Below, one piece after another: positions 17,757 through 27,109 of a stretch of DNA of 64,000 nucleotides. This DNA is from Psychroserpens sp. (GTDB taxonomy: Bacteria > Bacteroidota > Bacteroidia > Flavobacteriales > Flavobacteriaceae), in the NCBI GenBank assembly GCA_017643165.1, contig JAEPNY010000003.1, positions 409,156 through 473,155 of the forward strand. The letters run 5' to 3'. The notes under the pieces are model-generated. The model was given only the letters and a program-made list of their open reading frames with translations, searched no databases and was not told the origin of the DNA. The position numbers and the translations under genes are program-made. Position 1 is the first letter of the stretch. Each line of letters opens with the position of its first letter.

Positions 17757-19121
17757 ATGAAACTTAGTTTACGTACATATTTTGACCAATATACCAATGC
17801 TGCACCTTTGGTCGTATTCCGCATATGTTTTGGAATTATGATGTGTCTCAGCATGATTCGATTTTGGTATAATGGCTGGATTGAGAAGCTCTATATAGAA
17901 CCAAAGTTCCATTTCAAATATTACGGGTTTGAATGGGTAAAATCATTAGGAGAATATAATTATTTACTATTTATAATTTGTGGATTGTCGGCCTTGTTTG
18001 TGGCACTCGGATTTAAATATCGCTTGGCCATAATCACCTTCTTTTTAAGTTTTACCTATATAGAACTCATAGATAAAACCACCTACTTAAATCACTACTA
18101 CTTTATTAGTATTTTAAGTTTCCTCATGATATTCCTGCCTGCCAATGCACGCTTTTCAATAGACGCTTTAAGATCTAAGACGAACTATACTAAAATACCA
18201 CGATGGACTATTGATAGTATTAAGTTGCTTTTAGGCATCGTCTATTTTTATGCAGGATTAGCAAAAATTAATAGCGATTGGTTGTTAAAAGCGATGCCAT
18301 TAAAAATTTGGTTGCCCTCCAAATATGATCTTCCTCTTATCGGTAATAATCTTATGCAACAAGATTGGTTTCATTACGCCATGAGTTGGTCAGGAATGCT
18401 ATACGATTTATGTATTCCATTTTTACTGTTATACCGACGAACGCGTATTTTCGCATTTGTATTAGTTGTCTTCTTTCATGTATTCACGAGAGTTCTATTT
18501 CCTATCGGAATGTTCCCTTATATCATGATTGTCGGAACCCTTATTTTCTTTGATGCCAAACTTCATGAACACATTATTCGATTACTAAAACGGGCATTAC
18601 CAAGCTTAAAATCAAAACTTAAGAATGTTGAAGTCCTACCGCAGTCTAAATTAAAAAGGCAAATCATAATTCCAATACTCACATGTTTTTTTATCCTTCA
18701 ACTTCTAATACCATTCAGATATGTACTTTATCCAAATGAATTGTTTTGGTCTGAAGAAGGTTATCGCTTTTCTTGGCGTGTGATGCTAATGGAAAAGGCA
18801 GGTCTAACAACTTTTAAAATCGTAAATGGGAATACAGGTGCTTTTTTCTATGTACGAAATTCAGATTTCTTAACCACGTTTCAGGAAAAGCAAATGGGCT
18901 TTCAACCTGATTTTATTTTAGAATATGCACATTTTCTTGGAGACCATTTTACAGCTCAAGGACATCAAGCTGTTGAAGTTTATGCTGAAAGTTATGTAGC
19001 ATTAAACGGTCGAACAAGTCAGCCTTACATCGATACAACCATAGATCTCTATAAACAATACGAATCATTTAAACCTAAAACTTGGATATTACTATTTAAT
19101 GATGACATTAAAGGACTTTAA
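17757..19121 (+). CDS. HTTM-domain / vitamin K-dependent gamma-carboxylase-like membrane protein
   Basis: This 454-residue protein has about five to seven hydrophobic helices in residues 15-320 matching the HTTM domain shared with vitamin K-dependent gamma-glutamyl carboxylase. The conserved segment EEGYRFSWRVMLMEKAG and a soluble C-terminal ~120 residues are also seen in that family, so this is not a bare HTTM fragment. Whether it carboxylates Glu is unknown; studied bacterial homologues do not all keep that activity. I start at the ATG at 17757 rather than the GTG at 17751. Its 3' end overlaps the TonB-receptor gene by 23 bp, showing tight coupling. Confidence 0.85.
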   Translation: MKLSLRTYFDQYTNAAPLVVFRICFGIMMCLSMIRFWYNGWIEKLYIEPKFHFKYYGFEWVKSLGEYNYLLFIICGLSALFVALGFKYRLAIITFFLSFTYIELIDKTTYLNHYYFISILSFLMIFLPANARFSIDALRSKTNYTKIPRWTIDSIKLLLGIVYFYAGLAKINSDWLLKAMPLKIWLPSKYDLPLIGNNLMQQDWFHYAMSWSGMLYDLCIPFLLLYRRTRIFAFVLVVFFHVFTRVLFPIGMFPYIMIVGTLIFFDAKLHEHIIRLLKRALPSLKSKLKNVEVLPQSKLKRQIIIPILTCFFILQLLIPFRYVLYPNELFWSEEGYRFSWRVMLMEKAGLTTFKIVNGNTGAFFYVRNSDFLTTFQEKQMGFQPDFILEYAHFLGDHFTAQGHQAVEVYAESYVALNGRTSQPYIDTTIDLYKQYESFKPKTWILLFNDDIKGL

Positions 19122-21528
19122 ATTTATTATTTGCTTTAGCCTGATTTCGATTATGAGTTACGGGCAATACAAAGTTTCCGGATATATAACCGACGCTAAT
19201 ACGAATTCAATCATCCCATCTATTGAGGTTTTCGATAAAGCCAGTGGACTCTTAACCGTTTCTGATGATAAGGGCTATTACGAATTCACTACGCAAAAGT
19301 CGAAACTTTCACTGGTATTCTATAATTCATTGTATGAATTAGCAGAATATGAGTTGGAACTTTCTCAAGACCGCACATTCAATGTGATCTTAAATCCATT
19401 GGAAGAACAACTCAGTGAAGTTGTAATTAACGCAAGGCGCGCAAAAGTATTTGAACTCAAACGATTAACTGATGTTGAGGAAACAGCGATTTATGCTGGA
19501 AAAAAAACGGAGGTGGTCTTGGTAGATCAATCTATGGCAAATCTGGCGACAAACAATTCGCGCCAACTCTACAGCCGCGTTGCTGGTGTGAATATCTATC
19601 AAAATGATGATGCTGGATTACAGTTAAACATAGGTGGAAGAGGATTAGATCCTAATCGTACCGCAAATTTTAATACGCGACAAAATGGGTATGATATTAG
19701 TGCCGACGTACTTGGATATCCTGAAAGTTACTATTCACCTGCAGCTGAAGGTTTAAAGGAAATTCAGGTGATTCGTGGAGCAGCCTCATTGCAATATGGA
19801 ACACAGTTTGGTGGACTGATCAATTTTAAAATGAAAGATCCTAATCCTAATTTACCAATAGAATTAATAACACGAAATACACTTGGAAGCTTTGGATTGT
19901 ATACCAATTTTACGAGTTTAAGTGGTACCAAAGATAAGTGGAGCTATTACACCTATTTCAATTATAAAAAAGGTGATGGTTTTAGACCAAATTCAGAATT
20001 TGAATCTAAGAATGTTTTTGCCCATGTAGGCTATCAATTAAATGACAAGACTAAGCTGTCGGCCGAATTCACACATCTTTATTATCTAGCACAACAAGGA
20101 GGTGGATTGACCGATGCACAATTTGAAGAAGATCCGTTTCAAAGTAATCGCGCACGTAATTGGTTTAGAGTGAATTGGTTGTTGTATAATTTTAAATTAG
20201 CACATCAATTTTCTGAGAACACCAATTTCACATTAAATGTATTTGGACTCAATGCTTCAAGAGATGCTTTAGGATTTAGAACGAATAGAGTAGATCAGAT
20301 CGATCCAGAAACAGAGCGAGATCTCATTAAAGGTGATTTTAGAAACTATGGCGCCGAAGCTAGAATTTTGAGTAAGTATGAGCTCTTCGGAAAGAAAGCA
20401 ACTTTCTTAATTGGCTCTAAATTCTATAGCGCTAATAACAGTGAACGTCAAGGTCCAGGTTCGGATGGATTTGGTCCAGATTTTAGTTTCCAAAATGATC
20501 AGTTTCCAAATTATCCCGACCAATCTGAATTTGACTTTCCAAATTTAAATGCAGCGGTATTTGGTGAAAATATCTTCTACCTAGCCGATAATTTTTCGAT
20601 AACTCCAGGTTTTCGATTTGAATACATCAAGACCGAAAGTGATGGCTTTTTTAAACGAATAAACACCGATGCGGCTGGTAATGTAATCTTTGAAGAAATC
20701 GTTGAGGATGATCGCAGTTTTGAACGTAACTTTTTGCTTCTTGGTGTGGGGCTTAGTTATAAACCATGGGAATCTCTAGAGATCTATGGTAATATTTCTC
20801 AAAACTATCGTTCTGTAACATTTACTGATATTAATATTAATAATCCGGCATTTGCAGTTAATCCTAACATTACAGACGAAACAGGATTTACGGCTGATAT
20901 TGGATTCAGAGGAAATTATAAAAATTATGTGTCTTATGATGTTGGTCTGTTCGGTGTATTTTATAATGATCGTATAGGATTTATTCAGAAAGGACTTGAT
21001 GATGGGCGTGTCATTAGTGAACGCGGTAATGTTGGAGATGCACGAATGCTAGGTCTCGAGTCGCTTATCGATATTAACCTTAAGAAATTAACGAATCTAA
21101 ATAATGATTTCAGTCTTAATTATTTTTTGAATACCGCAATCATACATTCTGAATATACATCGTCATTACAATCGGGTGTTGTAGGCAATTCAGTTGAGTT
21201 CGTACCGGATCTGAATATAAAAACAGGTTTGCGTTTTGGTTATAAGAATTTACAAGCCAATGTACAATACACCTATCTATCAGAACAGTTTACAGATGCA
21301 ACCAATTCTGTTGATGCCAATATTAGTGGTGTGATCGGCGAGATTCCGCAATATGATATTTTAGATGTGGCCTTGTCATATACCTATAAGCGATTTCGAT
21401 TGGAAACAGGTATTAATAATCTATTAGATCAATCCTATTTTACAAGACGTGCAACGGGATATCCTGGTCCTGGAATCATTCCATCAGCACCAAGAAATTG
21501 GTATACTACACTACAGATAAAACTCTAG
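19099..21528 (+). CDS. FecA-like TonB-dependent outer-membrane receptor
   Basis: The 809-residue receptor has a signal peptide (ends ISIMSYGQ), an N-terminal carboxypeptidase-regulatory-like beta domain (residues ~25-110, VSGYITDANTNSIIPSIEV), a plug (NNSRQLYSRVAGVNIYQ, IGGRGLDPNRTANF, IQVIRGAASLQYGTQFGG) and a long barrel ending in NWYTTLQIKL, with C-terminal hydrophobic residues as expected. It resembles ferric dicitrate-type receptors; the true ligand is not readable from sequence. The ATG at 19099 overlaps the HTTM gene, and a ferritin gene follows 90 bp downstream. Confidence 0.9.
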   Translation: MMTLKDFKFIICFSLISIMSYGQYKVSGYITDANTNSIIPSIEVFDKASGLLTVSDDKGYYEFTTQKSKLSLVFYNSLYELAEYELELSQDRTFNVILNPLEEQLSEVVINARRAKVFELKRLTDVEETAIYAGKKTEVVLVDQSMANLATNNSRQLYSRVAGVNIYQNDDAGLQLNIGGRGLDPNRTANFNTRQNGYDISADVLGYPESYYSPAAEGLKEIQVIRGAASLQYGTQFGGLINFKMKDPNPNLPIELITRNTLGSFGLYTNFTSLSGTKDKWSYYTYFNYKKGDGFRPNSEFESKNVFAHVGYQLNDKTKLSAEFTHLYYLAQQGGGLTDAQFEEDPFQSNRARNWFRVNWLLYNFKLAHQFSENTNFTLNVFGLNASRDALGFRTNRVDQIDPETERDLIKGDFRNYGAEARILSKYELFGKKATFLIGSKFYSANNSERQGPGSDGFGPDFSFQNDQFPNYPDQSEFDFPNLNAAVFGENIFYLADNFSITPGFRFEYIKTESDGFFKRINTDAAGNVIFEEIVEDDRSFERNFLLLGVGLSYKPWESLEIYGNISQNYRSVTFTDININNPAFAVNPNITDETGFTADIGFRGNYKNYVSYDVGLFGVFYNDRIGFIQKGLDDGRVISERGNVGDARMLGLESLIDINLKKLTNLNNDFSLNYFLNTAIIHSEYTSSLQSGVVGNSVEFVPDLNIKTGLRFGYKNLQANVQYTYLSEQFTDATNSVDANISGVIGEIPQYDILDVALSYTYKRFRLETGINNLLDQSYFTRRATGYPGPGIIPSAPRNWYTTLQIKL

Positions 21529-21617
21529 TAGAATGCTAATTTAGAGTGATTTTGAATTGATATTGATCATTCAAAGACACTTAAAAGTTCATTATCTTCG
21601 TAAAAAATTAGACTTTT

Positions 21618-22121
21618 ATGAATGCAACAATAGAAGAATTATTAAATAATCAGATCAAATTTGAAGCGCAAGCTTCTATTCAGTACTTAGCTATGGCGTC
21701 TTGGGCAGATGCGGAAGGCTATAATGGTGTTGCTGAATTTTTTTATAACCAGTCTGAAGAAGAGCGTACGCACATGACCAAATTGGTAAAGTTTGTGAAT
21801 GAGCGAAGTGGGAAGGTAATCGTACCTGCATTAGACGCACCCAAACCAGCGTATAATGGTTTGAATGAATTATTCGAAAAATTCTTAGAGAGTGAAGAGT
21901 TCGTAACGCAACAGATCAATCATATAATTTTTGAATGTCTTCAGCATAAAGATTACAACGTACATAATTTTATGCAATGGTACGTTTCTGAGCAACTGGA
22001 AGAAGAAGCTGTTGCAAGAACGCTACTTGATAAATTGAATATTATAGGTGGAGATAAATCTGGTCATTACTTGTTTGATCGAGATATCCTTACTATTGCT
22101 GCGTCTCACGAAGACGAGTAG
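21618..22121 (+). CDS. Ferritin (non-heme, bacterial type)
   Basis: This 167-residue four-helix protein stores iron as a 24-mer. Ferroxidase-site residues are present: Glu in the first helix (KFEAQASIQYLAMASWAD), the EERTHM pair of Glu and His in the second helix, and Glu/Gln residues in QWYVSEQLEEE. It lies next to the TonB/imelysin locus, but a 90-bp gap with a separate weak -7 (TATCTTCG at 21593-21600) suggests its own promoter. A terminator follows. Confidence 0.95.
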   Translation: MNATIEELLNNQIKFEAQASIQYLAMASWADAEGYNGVAEFFYNQSEEERTHMTKLVKFVNERSGKVIVPALDAPKPAYNGLNELFEKFLESEEFVTQQINHIIFECLQHKDYNVHNFMQWYVSEQLEEEAVARTLLDKLNIIGGDKSGHYLFDRDILTIAASHEDE

Positions 22122-22145
22122 ATAACCTGTTAATAATTAACTGTT

Positions 22146-22175
22146 AAAAGATTCCTTTTTAGGGATCTTTTTTTT
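22146..22175 (+). terminator. Terminator after ferritin
   Basis: AAGATTCC pairs with GGGATCTT (one G-T pair), flanked by A and T runs, with eight T at 22168-22175. Confidence 0.85.
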
Positions 22176-22209
22176 GTACTTTTGTTTTTATTTAGAACAA
22201 ATTAAAATA

Positions 22210-22353
22210 ATGGAGCCTGAAATTGTTGAAGAGCCTACGCCAATCATAATTACTTCATGTATTATTTACAGTGAGATCAAGCGTAAATCGAAATGCTGTA
22301 AAAAATTCAAGAAAAAAGGGAAGACTAATTGTAGACGTTGCCCGTTACTATAG
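22210..22353 (+). CDS. Small basic Cys-rich protein, 47 residues
   Basis: A short open frame starts at the ATG at 22210 and ends with TAG. The N-terminal half is acidic then hydrophobic (MEPEIVEEPTPIIITS). The C-terminal half is Lys-rich with five cysteines in all, including a CC pair and a final CRRCP (KCCKKFKKKGKTNCRRCP). The Cys spacing could bind zinc or form disulfides, but no family name is recalled with certainty. It lies between the ferritin terminator and guaB in a gap otherwise lacking genes. Coding status rests on the biased composition and the Cys/Lys pattern. Confidence 0.6.
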   Translation: MEPEIVEEPTPIIITSCIIYSEIKRKSKCCKKFKKKGKTNCRRCPLL

Positions 22354-22450
22354 GTTTTCTTTTGATCATTCTCCGTCCGCGTTATTTTGTAGGTCACAAA
22401 GACGAACTCATTTTATCAAATCGTTAAACATTTCACATTAAATCGAATGT

Positions 22451-22484
22451 TTGAAGCTTAATGCAAAAAAATACGTAAATTTGC
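22451..22484 (+). promoter_or_regulatory. Promoter of guaB
   Basis: TTG at 22451-22453, a 22-bp spacer and TAAATTTGC at 22476-22484; the guaB ATG is 23 bp downstream. Confidence 0.65.
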
Positions 22485-22507
22485 ATGCAATTATAACGTA
22501 ATTGCAA

Positions 22508-23980
22508 ATGACAGCACACGAAAACAAGATTGTTGGAGAAGGACTAACTTATGATGACGTCCTATTAGTTCCAGCTTTTTCAGAAGTCCTCCCTAGAGAA
22601 GTCAAGATCCGAACTAAATTCACGCGTAACATTTCGATTAATATTCCAGTCGTTTCGGCTGCAATGGATACAGTTACTGAAAGCAAAATGGCGATAGCTA
22701 TGGCGCAGGAAGGCGGTATTGGAGTACTTCATAAAAATATGACCATCGAACAACAAGCCGACAAGGTAAGACGTGTAAAGCGTGCTGAAAGCGGTATGAT
22801 CATCGATCCGGTTACACTACCACTGACCGCTACGGTTGCAGATGCCAAACAACATATGGCAGAGCATAAAATTGGCGGAATTCCAATTGTGGATGATTCA
22901 GGAACTTTAAAAGGAATTGTAACTAATCGTGACCTCCGTTTTGAACATGAAAATGCGCGACCTATTGTTGAGGTAATGACCAGTGAGAATTTGGTAACAT
23001 CAGCAGTTGGAACGTCATTAAAAGATGCTGAACAAATTCTTCAGCAAAATAAGATTGAAAAACTACTGATTGTCGATGACAATTATAAACTTAAAGGTTT
23101 AATCACCTTCAGAGATATAACTAAAGTTACCCAAAAGCCTAATGCTAATAAAGACACTTATGGTCGTCTGCGTGTCGCAGCTGCGATTGGAGTTACAGGT
23201 GATGCTGTAGAACGTGCTTCTGCACTTGTTAAGGCAGGCGTTGATGCTGTTATTATTGATACGGCTCACGGACATACGAAAGGTGTGGTAATGGTACTTA
23301 AAGATATAAAGGCAAAGTTTCCTGATCTTGAAGTTATCGTAGGAAATATTGCCACTGGAGAAGCAGCAAGATATTTGGTTGAAGCAGGTGCTGATGCCGT
23401 AAAAGTTGGAATTGGTCCAGGATCTATATGCACAACGCGTGTAGTTGCTGGTGTTGGATTTCCTCAATTTTCAGCAGTATTAGAAGTAGCTGCAGCTATT
23501 AAAGGTACAGGTGTTCCAGTAATTGCTGATGGTGGTATTCGATACACAGGTGATATTCCTAAAGCTATTGCAGCTGGTGCTGATAGTGTTATGCTGGGAA
23601 GTTTATTAGCAGGAACTAAAGAAAGTCCGGGTGAAACCATCATCTATGAAGGACGTAAATTCAAATCATATCGTGGCATGGGTTCTGTAGAAGCTATGAA
23701 ACAAGGAAGTAAGGATCGTTATTTCCAAGATGTAGAAGACGATATTAAGAAACTTGTTCCAGAAGGAATTGTAGGACGTGTACCTTACAAAGGGGAGTTG
23801 GTAGAATCTATCCATCAATTTGTTGGAGGATTACGCGCTGGTATGGGGTACTGTGGTGCTAAGGATATTGAAACACTGAAAGAAACAGGTCGTTTTGTAA
23901 AAATCACAGCATCTGGTATTAATGAAAGTCATCCACATGACGTAACCATAACCAAAGAGGCTCCAAATTATTCGAGATAA
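22508..23980 (+). CDS. guaB: Inosine-5'-monophosphate dehydrogenase
   Basis: The 490-residue enzyme oxidises IMP to XMP with NAD, the committed step of guanine nucleotide synthesis. The TIM barrel is interrupted by two CBS domains at about residues 95-205 ([12 protein letters not shown] and [11 protein letters not shown]). The catalytic loop [17 protein letters not shown] holds the active Cys. [20 protein letters not shown], the flap [11 protein letters not shown] and the C-terminal HPHDV are all present. The start is the ATG at 22508 ([18 protein letters not shown]); an in-frame TTG two codons earlier is less likely. It is transcribed alone and ends at a strong terminator. Confidence 0.97.
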   Translation: MTAHENKIVGEGLTYDDVLLVPAFSEVLPREVKIRTKFTRNISINIPVVSAAMDTVTESKMAIAMAQEGGIGVLHKNMTIEQQADKVRRVKRAESGMIIDPVTLPLTATVADAKQHMAEHKIGGIPIVDDSGTLKGIVTNRDLRFEHENARPIVEVMTSENLVTSAVGTSLKDAEQILQQNKIEKLLIVDDNYKLKGLITFRDITKVTQKPNANKDTYGRLRVAAAIGVTGDAVERASALVKAGVDAVIIDTAHGHTKGVVMVLKDIKAKFPDLEVIVGNIATGEAARYLVEAGADAVKVGIGPGSICTTRVVAGVGFPQFSAVLEVAAAIKGTGVPVIADGGIRYTGDIPKAIAAGADSVMLGSLLAGTKESPGETIIYEGRKFKSYRGMGSVEAMKQGSKDRYFQDVEDDIKKLVPEGIVGRVPYKGELVESIHQFVGGLRAGMGYCGAKDIETLKETGRFVKITASGINESHPHDVTITKEAPNYSR

Positions 23981-24002
23981 ACGTAAATTCTGTATAGAAA
24001 AG

Positions 24003-24032
24003 AAAAGCACAACATGAAGTTGTGCTTTTTTT
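24003..24032. terminator. Terminator after guaB
   Basis: AAAAGCACAAC (24003-24013) and GTTGTGCTTTT (24019-24029) form an 11-bp stem with loop ATGAA and a T-run. It lies between convergent genes and may act both ways. Confidence 0.93.
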
Positions 24033-24043
24033 ATGTTCAATTA

Positions 24044-24466
24044 TTAGGCTGCTTTTTTAGCGCCTTTTGCACATAATTTTCCGCCTAACCAGGCCATTGG
24101 AATATAAGCGAGAATTAGATCGGTTGCTGTAAACCAAGTCGGTGCCGGAATCATTGTACTTACTAAAATACCACCAAGTAAGAATATAGCACCAATAACT
24201 AGGGCAAATGTCATTTTATAAGTGGCAGCTATTTTTGCTGCAATAAATGCCCCAACCAGCGTACCAATTGCATGTGCTAAGAAAGGGAACAAAAAATATT
24301 CTGAACTCAAGGTAGGCATCACTTCTGCCATTGCTTCCATGTCATTTGGATCAACACCTTCTATAGGAAATATGAAATGTCCTGCAAAAACAAGGGCCAT
24401 ATTGACAATACTTCCGATTAACCATCCTAGTACAACCGCTAGAATGTTTCTTAATACTGGATTCAT
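24044..24466 (-). CDS. Small conserved membrane protein, four helices
   Basis: I do not recognise a named family with confidence. The 140 residues form about four hydrophobic helices: residues 5-32, 60-80, 85-105 and 112-132, with a loop rich in acidic residues after helix 1 (EGVDPNDMEAMAEVMP). Such proteins are widespread in Bacteroidota as hypotheticals. The C-terminus is basic (GAKKAA). It is downstream of the serine hydrolase on the same strand with a 51-bp gap that holds an AT-rich inverted repeat, so it may have its own control. Confidence 0.75.
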   Translation of the reverse strand: MNPVLRNILAVVLGWLIGSIVNMALVFAGHFIFPIEGVDPNDMEAMAEVMPTLSSEYFLFPFLAHAIGTLVGAFIAAKIAATYKMTFALVIGAIFLLGGILVSTMIPAPTWFTATDLILAYIPMAWLGGKLCAKGAKKAA

Positions 24467-24469
24467 AAT

Positions 24470-24515
24470 AATTGATTTTGTTAGTTAGATTGGTTTAAAG
24501 TTAATAAAATCAATT
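24470..24515. repeat. AT-rich inverted repeat before the membrane-protein gene
   Basis: AATTGATTTT (24470-24479) and AAAATCAATT (24506-24515) are exact inverted copies with a 26-bp spacer, just upstream of the minus-strand ATG at 24466. It may be an operator or chance in AT-rich DNA. Confidence 0.3.
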
Positions 24516-24517
24516 AA

Positions 24518-25993
24518 TTAGTCTTTGAGCTTGTTAAGTTGATACTGATTGTTCCATCGAAATCCTTCTTTACCTTCTGTTAAGTCGAACACGGCCGTGT
24601 CTCCATTTTCAATATCCATAAATGTGGCATCATTTAATGGAAGTATAAAAGAATCTGAGTCGTTTGGATCTTCAAGAAGGAGTCCGTTATCTTTTACCTT
24701 CAGCGTAATAATATAATCTCCTATTCCAGGGACTTGAAAGTCAAGTTGATAGCGACCTGTGTATTTTGATAGTTCATCTGCGGTCATTTCTTTAGTTTCG
24801 ACAACTCGCGGTTTGCCTAAGTTCCAACCATAGTGTTGCGAAACAGAAGTGATGATCTCACTCATTAATCGCCCGCCGTTGTCGCCATTGGTCATAACAA
24901 TTACTGCATCTCCAAGTTCGGCAAAGGCAACCATGTTATTGGTAAATCCGGCATTCTTTCCACCATGGCTAAACACTAAAGAATCAGCTTCCCATCTTAA
25001 ACTTGGACCTAGGCCCCAATCATTTTTGTGCTTTGTTAACATGATATCAACGGTTTTTTTCGAAAGCAAACCATCCGATTTACCCTGACGTATATTTTGG
25101 ATTTCAATGCAATACTTGGCCAAATCTGTAGGTGTGGTCCAAAGTCCCGCAGCAGCCTGTTCCGGATAATTATGCCAAAGCCCTTCAATGATGTTACCAT
25201 TTGAATCGTAGGCCGCACTGGCGTTCGCATGTAATTCTGAATCTAACGGTTGATTATAAGTGCTGTTATGCATATCCATGTTCGACAGAATATGATTCTT
25301 CATATAATCTTGAAACGATTCACCGCTTATGTCTTCAACAACCTTTTCCATGATAGTATACCCACCACCAGAATAGCGCCACATGCTTTCAGGTTCAACA
25401 TCGACATAAACTTTTGGCGTATTGCCTTTGCCATTTAAGACCATAACATCAGATGGTATGTCTTCATTTGTCATATAACCTGGAAAACCATGAACAGTAG
25501 TGCCAGCGGTATGTGTAAGTAATCGCCTTACTGTAACTTTGTTGTTAGCTGTTAATTCATTCTCTTCTATAGACCAGTCCTTCAGATAGGCATTCACATT
25601 TTCATCGAGATCAAGCTTTCCTTCTTGAGCCAATTTTAGAGCTGCAAGTGCGGCGACTGGTTTACTAATAGATCCAGCCTGAAACAAGGTAGTCTCATTC
25701 ACTTTGGTTTTAGAATTGGTATTTGCATAACCATAGCCTTTAGCCCAGTCAATCTTTCCATTTCGAACCACGGCAATACTTACGCCTGGCACCTTATGGT
25801 GAGCCATACGTTCAGCAATAGAGTACTTTTCAACGGGTTGATCTTTAACTAAAATTAGTTTTGTTAGGCTGTTCTCAATGGTGCTTTGATCACTTGATTT
25901 AGTTGTAGTCGTTTGTGCATTTAGTACTGTAATACTAAATATTAAAAAGAGGAGGGAAGCTAAATATTTCATACGTTGTTTGATTGAAGACAT
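24518..25993 (-). CDS. Serine hydrolase, class C beta-lactamase-like
   Basis: This secreted or periplasmic serine hydrolase has about 491 residues. A signal peptide ends SITVLNAQ. The catalytic SxxK motif is SISK in LFQAGSISKPVAALAALKL (split as QAGSISKP), the Tyr motif is YSGGGYT and the third motif SHGGKNAG. The C-terminal ~110 residues form an extra beta-rich domain. Such proteins act as D-aminopeptidases or esterases more often than true beta-lactamases; the substrate is unknown. Start choice is uncertain: ATG at 25993 or, giving a tighter signal peptide, at 25972; a TTG at 26011 also exists. Confidence 0.88.
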   Translation of the reverse strand: MSSIKQRMKYLASLLFLIFSITVLNAQTTTTKSSDQSTIENSLTKLILVKDQPVEKYSIAERMAHHKVPGVSIAVVRNGKIDWAKGYGYANTNSKTKVNETTLFQAGSISKPVAALAALKLAQEGKLDLDENVNAYLKDWSIEENELTANNKVTVRRLLTHTAGTTVHGFPGYMTNEDIPSDVMVLNGKGNTPKVYVDVEPESMWRYSGGGYTIMEKVVEDISGESFQDYMKNHILSNMDMHNSTYNQPLDSELHANASAAYDSNGNIIEGLWHNYPEQAAAGLWTTPTDLAKYCIEIQNIRQGKSDGLLSKKTVDIMLTKHKNDWGLGPSLRWEADSLVFSHGGKNAGFTNNMVAFAELGDAVIVMTNGDNGGRLMSEIITSVSQHYGWNLGKPRVVETKEMTADELSKYTGRYQLDFQVPGIGDYIITLKVKDNGLLLEDPNDSDSFILPLNDATFMDIENGDTAVFDLTEGKEGFRWNNQYQLNKLKD

Positions 25994-26052
25994 GAGGATG
26001 TCAAGTTTCAAACAAGATAGTGAATTTTTGAGGGACCTTATTTATGAGGACG

Positions 26053-26787
26053 TCACTCTTTGATGCATCGAATTCCAGCTCCGAGTTGGATAGCATTTTG
26101 CATATATTCTATTGTGGTTTGATCAAATAGATTTATGACAGTACGACTATTTGTTTCTGTGTTGACTTCAGTTGTTGCCCATGTGCAAATGCCGCCTCCT
26201 AAAGTTGGACCGCCAAACGCATTAATATAACCGTTAGGTAATCCTTTAAAACCAATAGCATCAGTACCATTGCCAGAGAATTCTAGCCATCCCGTAGTGG
26301 TTTTTAATGCTTCTCCTTCTGTACCTTCTTGACCATTATTGCTCAGATAATTTTCCAATTCTAAAAAATCTTCAATAGTTGGAATTCGCCAACCTTCAGG
26401 AGCAAGTTTACCAGATTCAATTGCGAAGTGATTATACATGGCGCCGTAATAATCAAATGGTAATTCTTCCTCAAATTGATTGTTCAAATCAAACGTATCA
26501 GCCCATTGATAAAATGCATTTTGATCATTTAGACTACCCCAATTATTACCAAATTCTTGACTTGTGAAGAAGGTAATTGGCGTCCCATCATTGAATGTGG
26601 TAGTTTTTAAGTTTTCTAGCATCCATATTTGATTCCCAACAGTGATAGTGCTGTATATGTTGCCGTCGATATCGGTTACAGTTAAAGGTTCAGGGTTTAA
26701 AGGTGTAGAAGTGGTATCGTCATCAGTGCAGTTATAAGATAATAAAGCGAAAATGACAATTGCGAGTAGTTGTTGTGATAATTTCAT
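26053..26787 (-). CDS. FISUMP-domain lipoprotein
   Basis: The 244-residue protein begins with a lipoprotein signal ending LLSYNC, followed by TDDDTT. The mature part has the 'Fibrobacter succinogenes major paralogous domain' pattern: VGNQIWMLENLKTTTFNDG, then APEGWRIPTIEDFLELE and a Gly/Thr-rich C-terminal half ending GAGIRCIKE. The domain is common on Bacteroidota surface proteins but its function is not known. The gene stands between the serine hydrolase and the SRPBCC pair on the same strand, with no clear shared operon. Confidence 0.85.
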   Translation of the reverse strand: MKLSQQLLAIVIFALLSYNCTDDDTTSTPLNPEPLTVTDIDGNIYSTITVGNQIWMLENLKTTTFNDGTPITFFTSQEFGNNWGSLNDQNAFYQWADTFDLNNQFEEELPFDYYGAMYNHFAIESGKLAPEGWRIPTIEDFLELENYLSNNGQEGTEGEALKTTTGWLEFSGNGTDAIGFKGLPNGYINAFGGPTLGGGICTWATTEVNTETNSRTVINLFDQTTIEYMQNAIQLGAGIRCIKE

Positions 26788-26872
26788 CTGAGTTTTAATA
26801 TTAAACAGTTAAAATCTAAAAATTCCTAATTCAATACAAGATCGCTTAAAATATTTTCTAAATGCGGGGTTA

Positions 26873-27109
26873 CTATTCAATATAAACCTGACCTCGATGC
26901 GGTTTCAGTGCATCTCGTATAGGTTTCATTTCGTCTTCAGTTACAACCATGAAGGCAATGCTATGTAGCTCATTTAATTGCTCAAAACCTGTAATATTCA
27001 AGTTGGTTTTTTCAAAAGCAATAAATCCTTTAAGATGTTTTTCGTGATGTTCAGCAATTTTGAATGCATCTGGGCCTCTGAAATCCCAAATAAGTTTTAG
27101 TTTACGCAT
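26873..27109 (-). CDS. Small STAS/SpoIIAA-like protein
   Basis: The 78-residue cytoplasmic protein starts at the ATG at 27109 (MRKLKLIWDFRGPDAFKIAE). It overlaps the end of the SRPBCC gene by 8 bp (ATGCGTAA), implying translational coupling. The HHEKHLKGF and MVVTEDEMKPIRDALKPHRG segments suggest a small alpha/beta fold like those next to SRPBCC genes in flavobacteria. No catalytic motif is visible and I do not assign a function. Confidence 0.7.
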   Translation of the reverse strand: MRKLKLIWDFRGPDAFKIAEHHEKHLKGFIAFEKTNLNITGFEQLNELHSIAFMVVTEDEMKPIRDALKPHRGQVYIE

